NCBI GenBank assembly: GCA_949316235.1
Contig: OX438757.1
Coordinates: forward strand, 16,927,505-16,991,504
Direction: 5' to 3'
Length of the DNA stretch: 64,000 nt
From: Oegoconia quadripuncta
Lineage: Eukaryota > Arthropoda > Insecta > Lepidoptera > Autostichidae
Of the stretch, positions 1-11,270 are shown piece by piece; position 1 is the first letter of the stretch; the number at the start of each line of letters is the position of its first letter. Both the position numbers and the translations under genes were made by a program. The notes under the pieces are model-generated. The model was not told where the DNA came from and made no database searches. It worked only from the letters and a program-made list of their open reading frames with translations.

Positions 1-306
1 TTATTCCTTTTTGTTCGGTGTAAAAGTTATTTTAAAATATTTCATTGAGTTGTTTGTGTGTGACACCTTTTTATTATAAGTTGTCACTGACATTTGCTGT
101 CCTAAGCCGTGAAAGTATTAATAATCCTCTTTATTTATTTATTTAGGACTAACAAACAGTATTACAATAACTATTACTTATAGACTAATTTACAAACTAA
201 TATGGTTAATTGTAACACCAGCACCATTAGCCACAGATTACTAAAAAAAATACATATATTCAGGTACGGAGGTATGAGAATGAACGAATTAATTTTGGTG
301 TATTTT

Positions 307-342
307 TGTGTTAGTGTGTGTGTATGCGTGTGTGTGAGTGAG
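307..342 (+). repeat. GT-rich microsatellite
   Basis: Imperfect GTGTGT run; a similar run is at 4589-4616. The rest of 1-1150 is AT-rich and shows no gene, RNA or recognised repeat. Confidence 0.7.
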
Positions 343-1149
343 CATATTGGCATGAGGATGGATGGAAAAAATCCTGAAGAATGATTTTCCAAGGACATTT
401 ATTGTTTATAATCTCTCATCTCCCGCTGAACACCCAACGACTTCCAGGTTTCCGCCAGCTCATCCTCATCTAACATCTTCTACATACTGTGGCCTACTCT
501 TAGGCATCCTCTACAGCATCAGCCCTTCTATCAAAAACCAACGATGTCTGGTATTGAGTTTTCGTTTAGTGAAAAGCTGCGAGGGAATCTGTTTCATTAT
601 CATTTCTGTCTGGTTTTACCTCACTGATTAACTTATCCATTTAGAATGGGCTCAAACCGCTTGCATCCAAGCGGTAGAAATCTGCTAGCCTCAAATTATG
701 TAAACATATCGATCCACAATGACCTTACTGCCTGGGAAATCCTGTAGTACTCTATAAAAATCGGAGAGGTTCTCAGTAAATATTGACGAGGTTGGTAAGT
801 ATGATGAAGTCAGTAATAATTGATTCAATAAAAGGGATTTGCAATTTTTGATGCAAAAAAATAACAGTTAAATTTAATTAAAAAAAAAGGTATTAATGGG
901 AGTAGAAACATGTTAACTTTTTATATATCGCACAGTATATTTTTTTTATTACGTATTGTCAAACAGTTTGGCCCAACCTTTGACTGATCAATTTGTAATA
1001 CGTAAAAAAAATCTGATCAGTTTCATAAACTAATAGCCCTGTAAATGTATGTGAATTTTGGGTTGTAACTTCCTTTAATATTAAAGTTCCTAATCTTTTT
1101 CTAAATCGGTAGCTTACTTTAGGTATGATCGATGTATTTGACTAAATCC

Positions 1150-1500
1150 TAGATGTCCTTAAAATATTATTTTTTTAATTAAGCATTAGTTACTTAATAT
1201 TTTCGAGAAATAGTTTTGTTGAGTCGTAACATTTTCCTTTGAGAAAATTTTTCAAAAATATAAAGAAGATATTGATTGAATTTTTACGAAATAGTTTAAT
1301 GAATTCTGTGTATCTCTTACGACACATTGAAGTAATGTAATATTTATAACTAAATAACTATAATATACTTAAAGCAAGCTGTTGATTTGTTAGTATTTAT
1401 TCTATCACTGATAGGTGCTCTATCAATTTGCAAAGCGTAAGGAACGTTAAGATTATCGGAAGTAAAAATGGTTCGCTTACTGCACTATAAAGTTAGTAAT
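1150..1500. repeat. Diverged repeat shared with about 38340-38860
   Basis: Collinear short matches to 38340-38860 (GTTGAGTCGTAACATTTT against ATTGAGTCGTGATGCCCT, AAATATAAAGAAGATATTGAT, TAAAGCAAGCTGTTGATTTGT), and a third partial relative at 8080-8340. No coding signal in any copy. Confidence 0.4.
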
Positions 1501-1733
1501 AGTTTTGACACACACAGCTCAAGTGTCATTTTCCAACTCCTACAAATCCGTGAACAACATCTGAAACTCCGATCACAGACCAAAGCCGTTCCCATCTCTA
1601 CTGGGAGCATAAACCCAACAGTCTGAAATACAAAACTTGCTTACTTGAAACTAGAATAAATTAATCCAAACACGAGACAGTTCAAGCCGACACGCTCACT
1701 ACGGATAGAGATAGAAATAAGAGATCTACTCAC

Positions 1734-1921
1734 TTTTTCTGTTTGATAAGTAACACTGAAACACTTTCGCGGTATAAAGGAGTGGTTTCACGAACGATTT
1801 TACGCGAGTGGCTTGAGCTGGTGTGGTTACGTGCGTCCGGTGTTGCGTTTGGTGACTTCTGCGGGTGGTGGAACAAGTGACGTAGTATATATGGGGGGCA
1901 ATCGCTACTATTGGTGGACAC
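1734..1921 (-). promoter_or_regulatory. Possible 5' exon and promoter, minus strand
   Basis: Read on the minus strand: a TATATA stretch near 1887-1892, a less AT-rich part with a short open frame, CTTTATACC near 1782, TTTCAGTG near 1760, and AAAAA|GTGAGT at 1734. This fits a short 5' exon, but no downstream exon was recognised, so a gene is not claimed. Confidence 0.25.
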
Positions 1922-2393
1922 GCGCCGCGCCTGCTTGACTCATGCCTACGTCACGTACAAGAAGCCTTCCACAAGAAGCGATGTAAAAACTGGCCAGAAA
2001 CCCAAGCGACCGAGCCGTGATTCCTGTGGTGGAATTAGAGGCGGACTTCTAGGAACGGTGGGTTCCGGAGGGGCAGGGATAGTAGGTCATGAGGACCTGG
2101 ACCTAGGTCTTGTGATAACACTTGGATAACACTCTCAATACCTTATACTAAAACGATAAATTTGTTTTAAACAATTACATTTGCCTGTTAAGCTGGTTTT
2201 CATTTCTAAAGACAGTAGAGAAAATGATCTGGAAATCTCCCTGAAGGCTTCCTCATTTGAACACCGCAACTTTTTTTTTTAATAACTAGATTTTTATAAA
2301 GTCACAATGTTCTTAAATTATTATGCATGCTTATTAAATTATCGTTACGTAAATCCAATTAAATGCCATTGTATCACTTTATTAGTCATTTCA

Positions 2394-2690
2394 TCGTCGT
2401 CGGTCAACGGTTAAGACGCGGTCTCCCAATTTGGGATACCGGGTTCGATTCCCAGGCAGGCCATGTACCAATTAATTTTTAAATTTAATTATATTTATGT
2501 GCATTTACCCGACTGCTCTTAAACGGTCAAGGAAAACATTGTGAGGAAACCTGCATGTCTGAGAAATAAAAATTTAAAGGGCATGTGATGTCCCCAACCC
2601 GCATTGGGCCAGCGTGGTGGATCATGGCCCATACTCCGTCATATCCCTGCAGTGGGATGTTTACGGACTGAGATGATGATTAGCCAATTA
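2394..2690 (+). mobile_element. SINE C (tRNA-headed), full copy
   Basis: Family C: head GCGTCGGTGGCTCAGCGGTT, B box GGGTTCGATTCCCAGGCAGG, body with GAGGAAACCTGCATG and CCGCATTGGGCCAGCGTGG, end GATGATGATG. This copy starts within the head (GTCGGTCAACGGTTAAGACG). Confidence 0.85.
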
Positions 2691-2744
2691 CTGCGAGCAC
2701 TTGATATATTTTATGGATTTCTGGATGGATTCTATATATATTTG

Positions 2745-3015
2745 ACAACCTGTTTGGTATAGTGGTTAAAAACTCTGATCGCTATACCAAAAGGTCGCGG
2801 ATTCGCATCCCGCCAGGGGCATATGTTTGTATGATGCATACAGACATGTGTTCCCGGGTTATGGATGTTTTTCATTTACATATGTATTTGTTTACAAAAA
2901 AAAAATGTATTTGTGTAGTTTATCAACCATCGGCGGTATCCACAACACAAGCCTGGTTGCTTAGTGTGGAACTAGATGGCGCTATCTGTATATGTCCAAG
3001 GATATATATACAAGG
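2745..3015 (+). mobile_element. SINE A (tRNA-headed), full copy
   Basis: tRNA-like head with A box (TGGTATAGTGGTTA) and degenerate B box, then the body ending CAAGGATATATATA. Family traits: a head starting GACGACCTGTTTGGTG, GAACTAGATGGCGCT in the body and a TTTATT tail. It is related to a tRNA but lacks a cloverleaf-quality 3' half. Confidence 0.8.
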
Positions 3016-3225
3016 ATATATATATATGTACTGTGCGGCGTTGTGTTCTCTAGTTTCGGTCCTATTGGTGCCCACAGAATACCAGCGTCGCGTCACTGGT
3101 CTCTACAGTCTAATACAGCGACATTATGCTGAGTGAATGGCTTTTCGGCACACCACCTTCTAATTGTTAAGTAGAATTTATATACTAAGTCTATGGAATT
3201 AACCAATAACGGTGCCCAATAAAAA

Positions 3226-3740
3226 CTTTTTCTTTCTTTCCTTTCTTCGTTTTATTCTCTCCTCTCGGAAAAGGCTTGGATCTAAGCACATACAGCCATG
3301 TCTTATTTCTCTTATTTCTTCAGTTTATAAGTCAGTCTCAGTCAAAATATGTAATTCGTCGTATACTTGGCGTATACAGTCTAGTCATGGTAAAGTCATT
3401 CTTCAGTAAAGTGACAGAAGATTATGGCGGCTTCTTGTGGGAACCCGAAAGCTCCGTTACGCACTTAAATTTACACTTCCTTTCACTTGTACACCATCAC
3501 TAACTTTTGTTTCCACAATATCCTGTCATTATTAAGCTCCAAAAGTCAGAATGCACAAATTATAAGAATTATAAAGAAAATTACAACTTCACTCGCCGAG
3601 ATCCCGCCAAAAAGCCACTTTTTCTTTCTTTCTACTATGTGAGCCCCTTGAGTCGAAGGCTGAATACGCCCGTCCAGCCTGAGCGGTATGGCGCAGTTAC
3701 ACATCATCAGAAAGCTTCAAGTTTTTCGAGTTTACTGCTG
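3226..3740 (+). repeat. Repeat F, longest copy
   Basis: Unclassified repeat of about 500 bp with TTCGTTTTATTCTCTCCTCT at the start, GGCGGCTTCTTGTGGGAACC in the middle and CGCCGAGATCCCGCCAAAAA near the end. No clear terminal repeats and no coding capacity. Other copies: 28037-28160 with 29480-29700, 32925-33283, 36948-37257, 51996-52187, 60392-60530 and 63085-63300. Confidence 0.7.
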
Positions 3741-3864
3741 CGCATGACAAAATGTGACCTCCCAAAGACAAGACCTCAAATACAGTGTTCACTGACTAAT
3801 GAATGAAGGTCCCATTACAAAGACAGATCTGCCCTCTCACATCCATTACATAAAAAAATGTTTT

Positions 3865-4196
3865 TATTTTTGCATGACGGGTTCGTACTTGACCTCAATC
3901 ACACCTGATGTTAAATGAAGATGAGGTCGAAGGTGGAAGCGTACTGACCCGGAAACCCCAACACATTTAGGGGACTGGCTATCTTATCTCTGACAACCGG
4001 AACACAACAATGCTACTAACATTGCTGCTAAGCGGCAGATTTAGATAAGATGGTGGTAGCTAGCCAGGCGGACATTTAAAATGCCCTACCACCAACCAAA
4101 CTGAGTACTTAAACATGTACCCGGCTGGGGATCGTACCTGCGACCTCCTAATCGTAAACCCAATGTTGTTTACATTGAGCCACGGAGGCGGTTAAA
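3865..4196 (-). mobile_element. SINE D, minus strand, full copy
   Basis: Family D: head AACCGCCTCCGTGGCTCAAT, B box CGGGTTCGATCCCCAGCGGG, body TGGTAGGGCATTTTAAATG and CCGGTTGTCAGAGATAAGAT, end AAGTGCTAACCCGTTGTGCA plus an A tail. This copy shows head and end clearly. Confidence 0.88.
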
Positions 4197-4818
4197 TGTG
4201 ACGTTTTCAAGTGATAATTTTGATCCTACGAAATATTTTTTCTTGTTGATTTTGTATATGTCGCCCTCATACAAGCAGATGCATTATCTATACATCTGCT
4301 TGTATTGCTGATAGCTGATTCATACTGATATGAACAGAAAATTTATTTATTTATTTTCAACAAACTTTACAGCATATCCTTATATGTTACTTAAAATTAA
4401 ATTACATACTTATTAAGCCAATTATAAAGTTTGACATATTACTATGCATGCCACAACACGCGGTAAAACACAGGTAAATTAAACTAAAGCACAGATTACT
4501 ACTAAGTGCCCTAAAATACAGAGACATCACTCGCAGAAATAGCTGATGATAGCATGGAACTTTTTTTTACATGTATTTACCTGTTCTCCTCTTGTGTGTA
4601 TGTGTGTGTGTGTGTGCGTAATTTTGTTGTGGATGTGTGGGAATATATGGTTAATGCTTTATAATAACGTACTATAGCTATAATATTTATAATATTTTAA
4701 ACAGTTGTGAAGATTGCTAAAAGGTTAAGTTATTATTTTGTAGTTGTATTTTTTCTCATTTAATAGCAAATTTTACCATTCTGCCTAGCCTGTGACAATA
4801 CATTGTGCACGCCACTGG

Positions 4819-5002
4819 TCGCAGCCAGATTGTTGAATTAGTCATTTCATGAAATGCCTACTCAGACAGTCCTGTTCGAAGCGGATTAGTTAGGCTGCCT
4901 TGATTACGCAGTGGGCCTCCCCCAGTTTCCAATAATGCAGAAAATACATTACGATGCGCCGAGGCGTTTCATGAAATAGCTAATTCAACGATCTGCCTGC
5001 GA
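4819..5002. mobile_element. Inverted-repeat element, 184 bp
   Basis: Arms of about 41 bp: TCGCAGCCAGATTGTTGAAT at the left is matched inversely by ATTCAACGATCTGCCTGCGA at the right, continuing through ATTTCATGAAA on both sides. No other copy is seen in the window. Confidence 0.7.
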
Positions 5003-5091
5003 CAGATACATTTAGGGTAAATAGTCATATAGGTAGATAAATAAAAGATGCTGCTTATGTACTCGTTGCTCAAATTTCTTTTACGCAATGA

Positions 5092-5228
5092 ATTAGCGCT
5101 TAACCTCAATCATATCTGATGTTAAGTGAAGATGGGACTGAAGGTGGAACGCTCTCACACAGAACTTACTTATTTGGACGACTAGGTGTCTTATCTCATA
5201 CAACTGGGACACAGCAATGCTATCAATT
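5092..5228 (-). mobile_element. SINE D fragment, minus strand, diverged
   Basis: TAGCGCTTAACCTCAATCAT, then a shortened body; joined to SINE B at 5229. Confidence 0.65.
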
Positions 5229-5445
5229 CGTGTAATGGATAAGTGACCCTGCCAGCGAAATCAACGGTTGCGGGTTCGAATCCCGCGAGGGGTAAATGTT
5301 TATATTCATTCCCGAGGCATGTATGTTAATAAATATTGTTGTGCATACGCACACCGATAAACATACACATACGTGTATGTTTATCGGTTAGAATCATCCA
5401 TAGAACAAGCTTTGCTTAGTTTGGGACCAGATGAATAAATAGAAT
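5229..5445 (+). mobile_element. SINE B, partial copy fused to a SINE D piece
   Basis: Family B: head GACGACCGATTGGTGTAGTG (here truncated), B box GGTTGCGGGTTCGAATCCCG, body GTTTATCGGTTAG and TTTGGGACTAGATG. An internal palindrome, ATACACATACGTGTAT, interrupts the body near 5362-5378. Confidence 0.65.
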
Positions 5446-5455
5446 TAAATAAATA

Positions 5456-5717
5456 AATATCCTTAGACATACACACAGCGCCATCTAGTTCCACAGTAAG
5501 CAACCATAGGCTTGTGTTGTGGATACCAGATGGTTGATAAACTACATAAATATTTTTTTTTTTGTAAATAAATACATATTATAAAATGAAAACATCCATA
5601 ACTCGGGTACACATGTCCGTATTCATCACACAAACAATATGCCCCTAGCTGGATTCGAACCCGCAACCTTTTGGTATAGTGGTCAGAGTTGCTAACCACT
5701 ACACCAAACAGGTCGTC
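5456..5717 (-). mobile_element. SINE A, minus strand, full copy
   Basis: Reverse-oriented family A copy: body GCGCCATCTAGTTCCACAG at the left, and a tRNA-like head with GGATTCGAACCCGCAACC at the right, ending GGTCGTCGTC. Confidence 0.85.
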
Positions 5718-5768
5718 GTCAGAATATGAATCAACTACAGCTGGACATCCTTGTTTTTTTTTTTATAA

Positions 5769-6405
5769 GATATACCGAATGACTTTTTTTACCGTAAGGA
5801 AAAAATAAGGCATATTAGGTAAGTAAAATAGAAGTTATTGGCATGGATAATTTTTTTTTTTAATTTCTTTTCAAAACCATCATCGACTCTCGCGCCGGCC
5901 GGTGATTGATATGCGACTGGCGGGATTCATAGGGTCTCTATCAATCGAAATTTAATTGGAACTCATATTTTCTCCCAGTTTTCTTTATTTATTTAATTTA
6001 ATGATGTAATTATGAGGCTAAAACGCGACCGTCGAATGACACACAACGCTTTATTCGATGACATAATATATATTCTACAATACCTTCTATTTCTATATTG
6101 ACGACCGATTGGTGTAGTGGATAGTCACCCTATCAGCGAAACCAACGGTTGCGGGTTCGAATCCCGCGAGGGATAAATATTTGTATGATGAATACGAACA
6201 TTTATTCCCGAATCTTGGATGTTTATATAAATATTTATGTATGTTTATCCGTTATCTAGTATCCATAGCACAAGCTTTGCTTAGTTTGGGACTAGATGAT
6301 TGGTGTAAGTGTCCCAAATATTTATTTATTTATTTATTATATTTATATTATTTATTTCACTTACCTAATTTTTTTTCTCACGGTAAAAAAAAACATCCAC
6401 TATAA
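5769..6405. mobile_element. Element E copy split by SINE B
   Basis: Element E is a non-autonomous DNA element of about 365 bp with terminal repeats ATACCGGATGAGTTTTTTTA and subterminal TAGGTAAGTGAAATAGAAGG. Here the left end is at 5769 and the right end at about 6400, with SINE B (6100-6350) between. Confidence 0.75.
6100..6350 (+). mobile_element. SINE B inserted into element E
   Basis: Complete B copy from GACGACCGATTGG to the AATATTTATTTATTTATTTA tail. On both sides the sequence is element E, so this SINE came in later. Confidence 0.85.
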
Positions 6406-7457
6406 TTATTTATTTGAGTGGCAACACCGTCGACAGTTATGCTAGTCTATACAAGAGGGTCATTTTAGACTGCGGTTGGCATAGCTTGAATAGGCACGCT
6501 ATCATTAACCATGGAGAATAGCCCTCTACGAATAGTTTTCACGCTAACTGTACCAAATAATTGGTCTCGATGACCGTCAAGGACTTTTGATCGAATTCAA
6601 AATATAAATAAAGACTAGGCAGGTTACTTATTTGTGCCCTTTAGAGTCGAAACCTTAGACCAGTATTCCAGAAGCGCGACGATTTTTTAAAGATCTATCG
6701 TCGCGCTTAAATGAGACCTCGGGTCATAAAGAGCTGGTCACCTCGGGCAGCGAATTACCCTTGCCATTCAACGGGGTAATGCTGCCAGTTTTTTGGGCAC
6801 TTTCTTAGGTATGGGGCCGTTGAGGGCGTGATCGGGTCTGTTTCTGTGTTTTTTTTTTGTTTATTATTTTGTGTTTTAATTAAGTTAGTCTTATAGAAAA
6901 GTTTATGAATTTATTGTTATTTAGAGTAAAAAAAATATAAAGTTTAAAATTTAGAAAAACCCCGACAGCATTTATCTAACAAATAATTATATCGTTCAGG
7001 TAAACTACATAAAACAACAAATTTATAAAATATAATTGAAAATACCTATATCTTATAGAAAAAATACGCCGTCCAACTCGCTTCCGTGAGGCATAGTAGG
7101 TACCTTGTACGCTAGCGCTATTGCCCCGCTGAATGCATAAGCTCAGCTCCTGATCAAAGTAGGCACCAGCTCTCACATCTCCAGAGGCGTGGACCAGTCT
7201 AATATTATTTATAAATATCCTTTACAAATTGTTTCGTGTCAGAAGACCAAGGGACCAATGTCTCCACTGCAAGCGCCGTAAACTCGTTGTATATAGAGAT
7301 TGACACATATTTACGGCGCTTGTTACTTTGAGCTTGTTCAGCCCAAAGAAATAATGTATCTTAATCTATCTTAACCGGTTTACATCAAACATGTCTAAGA
7401 ACGCATATCCGGATTTAATGTTAATTATAAAAAAATAATCAGAAACCCATAGATTAA

Positions 7458-7791
7458 TGATTGGTCTCCGCGCCGCTACGACTAGATACCGTCGGCGTAC
7501 TCGAAAAATGCGGCAACAAATACTACGCCGTATTCGGCGTACCCGCGCCAGTCACGCCACAAGTTCAAATTTCAAATTTTCAAATTTTGGTTTAAGACTG
7601 AAGCAAAATGCCGGTTTGCGTAGTCAAACTATGTAATAACAATACTACAAAAAACAAGAAAGATACTGGCATCACATACCATCAGTAAGTACTGTATAAA
7701 TCTACACACTACAATATTGAGTTGCCGCATTCAGGAACCTGTTTTTTCTTCATAGTGCGGTATCTAGTCGTAGCGGCGCGGAGACCAATCA
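7458..7791 (+). mobile_element. THAP-exon-bearing DNA element with TTAA flanks
   Basis: 334-bp element with 34-bp perfect terminal inverted repeats (7458-7491 and 7758-7791; TGATTGGTCTCCGCGCCGCT at the tip), flanked by TTAA on both sides (7454-7457 and 7792-7795). Inside, 7608-7683 encodes a peptide with the C-x4-C start and terminal Tyr-His of a THAP zinc finger, followed by a GTAAGT donor. THAP domains occur in transposases of the P and Kolobok classes, and TTAA is the Kolobok target; class assignment is inference. The rest of the transposase is missing, so this is an internally deleted, non-autonomous copy. Confidence 0.75.
7608..7683 (+). pseudogene. Remnant first exon of a THAP-domain transposase
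   Basis: The ATG at 7608 opens 'MPVCVVKLCNNNTTKNKKD' and runs to 'TYH' at a CA|GTAAGT donor. The start MP, the Cys pair and the His fit the C2CH zinc-binding pattern of THAP domains; the remaining Cys and His would lie in the next exon, which is absent. It is too short to be functional alone. Confidence 0.6.
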
Positions 7792-8394
7792 TTAATCTAA
7801 GCAGAATGAAAACCCTTGAAAAACTATCATCGAAATTCACCAAAAAAAACTATGTTAAACTTAGTCTTGCATATCAAAAGATATGACGTATATTATAATA
7901 TACGCGACTCACCATGTCAAACCATGTTCCCATTGATTTTATAATTTCATAAGTAACAATTATGTTGATTCAATAATTGATTCTATGTAAATATCAGTTA
8001 AACTATATCTATTACGGCGTTATGTGTAATACAATGAATAATACTTTGGTAATTTACCGCCAGGAAAGAACTGCGGAAAATCTAAAGTTTAGTGCGTGAT
8101 ATATGTATGCCTAGTATAATTATGTACCTATGTGGTTTTAAATCTATGTTTCTTAATAGTCTATGTTTTAATACTAAGTACCTATATCTAGAGCACGCTA
8201 GCGATTTGTTAAAAAACATTTTTATTCTACCAGTAACAGGTACTGTATTCATGTGGAAAAAATCACGGCCTTTAAGATTATAGGAAGATAAAAATGTATC
8301 CTTACTGGACTATGCTTATATTACTATGTTCACTGTTGATTGACACCCTGTAAGTAATGTGCCTTAAGTGGATATTTTTGTCTATGATTTACTA

Positions 8395-8600
8395 TTTTTA
8401 ACCGCCGACGAAAAACGACGGGTATGTTGTGTATATGTGTGGGTCCAGCCTTTATCCGGATGTATCTCAGTAAGGCGTGGCCAGATTTGAGTGCGTTTTT
8501 TATATTAAAAAAGAGGGATATGTTTGATGAAAATCGGTTAAGGCGTTTCGAAGATATTTAGCTTTTAACAAAGTGGCTAAGTCTCACTGTTCAAAGAGGA
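8395..8600 (+). repeat. Repeat G
   Basis: ACCGCCGACGAAAAACGACG, CAGCCTTTATCCGGATGTAT and TGATGAAAATCGGTTAAGGC. Partial relatives at 17070-17165, 18540-18620, 21450-21860 (split by SINE B), 26135-26225 and 30640-30760. Probably an old LINE or SINE remnant; no coding capacity. Confidence 0.55.
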
Positions 8601-8817
8601 AACGCACTTAGCCTCTTAGGCACCCTTATAGTTCACCAAGATCTGGGACAATTTTTTTATTTGTAAATGTGTGTTTATTTAGTTTGTTTGTTTGTAAACG
8701 CTTTATTGTACAAAAAAGGCAATACATTTAGTTTTTGTAAATATGTACGAAATTCTCTATACATTCCTAAAAGATAATCTTGATGTCATCCTCTACAAAT
8801 AATAAATAGTTATTAGG

Positions 8818-9182
8818 TACGTATACCGGATGATTTTTTTATCGTACCCAACGAAAAGAATATATTCGATAAGTGAAATAGAAGGAAATGGCGTAGGTAG
8901 TTTATTTTTAAAGTATTTCAAAACCGTCTTTGAATAAAACTTTGTGTCATTTGACGGTCGCGTTTGTAGCCTTATACCACATAATTAAATAACCTAAATA
9001 AATAAAAAAAACTCAGAGAATTTTCCTAATAAATTTGGCATGATAGGCTGAATCCCGCCAGTATCGATCTCCGCCCGGCGCGTGCGTCGATGACGGTTTT
9101 GAAAAAATAAATAAACTACCTTTGCCAAAACCTTATATTTCACTTACTTAACAATATGGTAAAATAAAGTCATCCAGTTTAT
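8818..9182. mobile_element. Element E, full-length copy
   Basis: Left ACCGGATGATTTTTTTATCG, right inverse ending ATAAAGTCATCCAGTTTAT. The interior shares TGTGTCATTTGACGGTCGCG with other copies. Confidence 0.75.
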
Positions 9183-9589
9183 GAGAAGAATTTCCTTTAT
9201 CAGAGATAAACTATTTGTAGTTTGTTGAAAGATCAAATATTTATCAGAGCAGGTATTACTTATATAATAATGTTACATAAAGATAAAGTGTGTGACGTAG
9301 CGCAATTCCGAGTAATGCTAAATATTTGGATTGTCTGAACTCTATCTGAAGATGCTACTCACATTCTGATAGATAACTGGGTCTTTTTATCAATCTTCAT
9401 TAACATCAACAATTTACACACTAGTGGACAAACGGTTATTATACCCAGTAGACGACTTTTCTAGGCTTTTACTACAATCTTTTATTTATTTAATACTTTA
9501 TTGCATATAAGCATACATATTAAACAAAACAAAAAGCTAGGACTTATTAAAAATATACAAAAGGCGAGCTTTTTACCGTGCCGAAGAAC

Positions 9590-10430
9590 GAACTTGACAT
9601 ATTTGTACGAGGCGATAAATTGGACCTTGTAGACACTACTGTCTTTTTAGGCCTGACATTGCTAAGCTTCAGTGGGGGCCTCATATTGAGAAATTTGCGA
9701 AAAAGCTTGCTTCTGCAGCGTATGCAGTCAAAATAATTTAACAGACCGGAAGACTAGTTTTACTTTGGCTATTTCCACAGCTTGATGTCATATGGCATAA
9801 TGTTGTGGGGAAACGCTGCTGACATACATATATAATTTTTTTTTCTGCAGAAGCGTGCAATTCATGCCATTTATAAATTGGGACCTAGAGTGTGTCCTAG
9901 AGATAAGTTTAAGGAAATTAATATCTTAACAATCGCATCTCAATACATTTTATACTTATACAATAGCATTTATTTTATGCAAAAAAAATATAACCTTATT
10001 CGCTAAATTTAGTGATAGGCACAATGTTAATACAAGGAATAAGAACCAGTTATCTGTTTATGTTAGCCGACTTCACAAAGTTAGTAAACCGTTCAAAGAG
10101 CAATGTATACGCTTTTATAATATGGTTCCAGTAGACATTCAAAATTTGCCTTTAAATAAATTTAAAGCAATCATACAACAGAAATTATTAGCAAAGAGCT
10201 ATTATAAAATTACTATTTGGATGATAAGCAAGCATGGACATAGCTGTCTTAATTATTCATATAATTATCAAATCACAAATTGTAACCCATAACCTGTTTA
10301 AAAGAGCAACCCTAGAGTTTCTTGCTCGTTCTTCTCTGGGGAGTCAGCTTTGTGAATGAGCAGTAAATTTAAACTATAATGTAATATTAATATTAATAGT
10401 CTCGCTTTCAAGTGATAATTTTATCCTATG
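9590..10430 (+). pseudogene. Degenerate LINE reverse-transcriptase C-terminal region
   Basis: Frame pieces resembling a non-LTR protein remain: 'SLMSYGIMLWGNAADIH', 'KRAIHAIYKLGPRVCPRD' and 'FKEINILTIASQY', interrupted by stops and A or T runs. The 3' end runs into a tail found in other copies ('KKSYYK' region near 10190, then AAAAGAGCAACCC near 10300). Confidence 0.75.
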
Positions 10431-10544
10431 AAAAACCAATTGTAATGAAACTAACTAACTAACTAACTAAATAAACCAATTGTAATGCATAAAGCATGTA
10501 CCTACATATATCTAAAAATTGAGAAGTGAACATTTTTGAAAAGT

Positions 10545-10625
10545 CAACATCATCATCTGAGCCCGTAAACATTCCACTGCAGGGATATAGGTCTTCCATC
10601 GTATATGAGGGAGCATGGTCCTCTT
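10545..10625 (-). mobile_element. SINE C 3' fragment, minus strand
   Basis: CATCATCTGAGCCCGTAAAC and CCACTGCAGGGATATAGG, matching the end of family C. Confidence 0.65.
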
Positions 10626-10679
10626 AGAATGAAGGAGTTGAAAAAAGTGTTGAAACTAAATTAGATCGATTTTGAGTTT

Positions 10680-10785
10680 GCCAATAATATCTGTGACCCT
10701 TTTGGTGTTGCGGGTGTCCATGGGCGGCGGTGATTGCTTTCCATCAGGTGACCCGCATGCTCGTTTGCCGCCCTCTCATATAAAA
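10680..10785 (+). repeat. LINE 3' end fragment (ATGGGCGGCGGTGAT type)
   Basis: Short GC-rich block with GTGTCCATGGGCGGCGGTGA and CCATCAGGTGACCCGCATG, a 3' end seen widely in moth LINEs (from memory). It ends in an A-rich stretch. Confidence 0.5.
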
Positions 10786-11177
10786 ACAAATTTCATATGA
10801 TATTTTCGAAATGCTTTCTCCTAACTTTTTAGATCTATGTATCCTACTTTACGTATAAAGTTTCATTAGAACCGTTACTTTAATTTCGGAAAATTCGGAC
10901 TTTAAAGTTTGTTTGGAATGACATATAAAAACGCTTTCTATTCAATAAAACTATCGATTTGCTTATTTAAATACAATTTGTTGAAACAAAGAAAGAGAAC
11001 ACTTGATATTATGTTTAAGGAAGGAGGAAGAAACAAACACCTTAATCTGCGAAGAAACAAGGACTAAGTTGTTTAAACACCGGCTATGGAAATTTCGGGC
11101 AAGGCTACGGGTACAGAGACTTTATCGGCAGTCCGGCAGTTCCGTGTACCAGCAAAGATTTGGAACCAATTCAAATC

Positions 11178-11270
11178 TTTGTGGTGTAGTGGGTAGTGAC
11201 CCTGCATGCGTTCCCAACGGTGGCAGGTTCGAGACCCGCCAAGGGTAAATGTTTGTGTAATGAATCATCC
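11178..11270 (+). mobile_element. SINE B head fragment
   Basis: Diverged tRNA-like head with GTAGTGGGTAGTGACCCTGC and GTTCGAGACCCGCC. A matching tail piece is at 11552-11640, with about 280 bp of unrelated sequence between. Confidence 0.6.

Noticed and set aside
1911..2129. 72-codon Gly/Arg-rich open frame
   Set aside because: It follows from a locally GC-richer sequence. No domain, repeat pattern or splice partner was seen.
2745..2830. tRNA-like sequences with good A and B boxes at SINE heads (also at 6100, 16695, 22580, 24773, 35825, 56849 and 62136)
   Set aside because: Each continues into the same long non-tRNA body shared by many copies, and the 5' and 3' acceptor halves do not pair. 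They are SINE heads, not tRNA genes.
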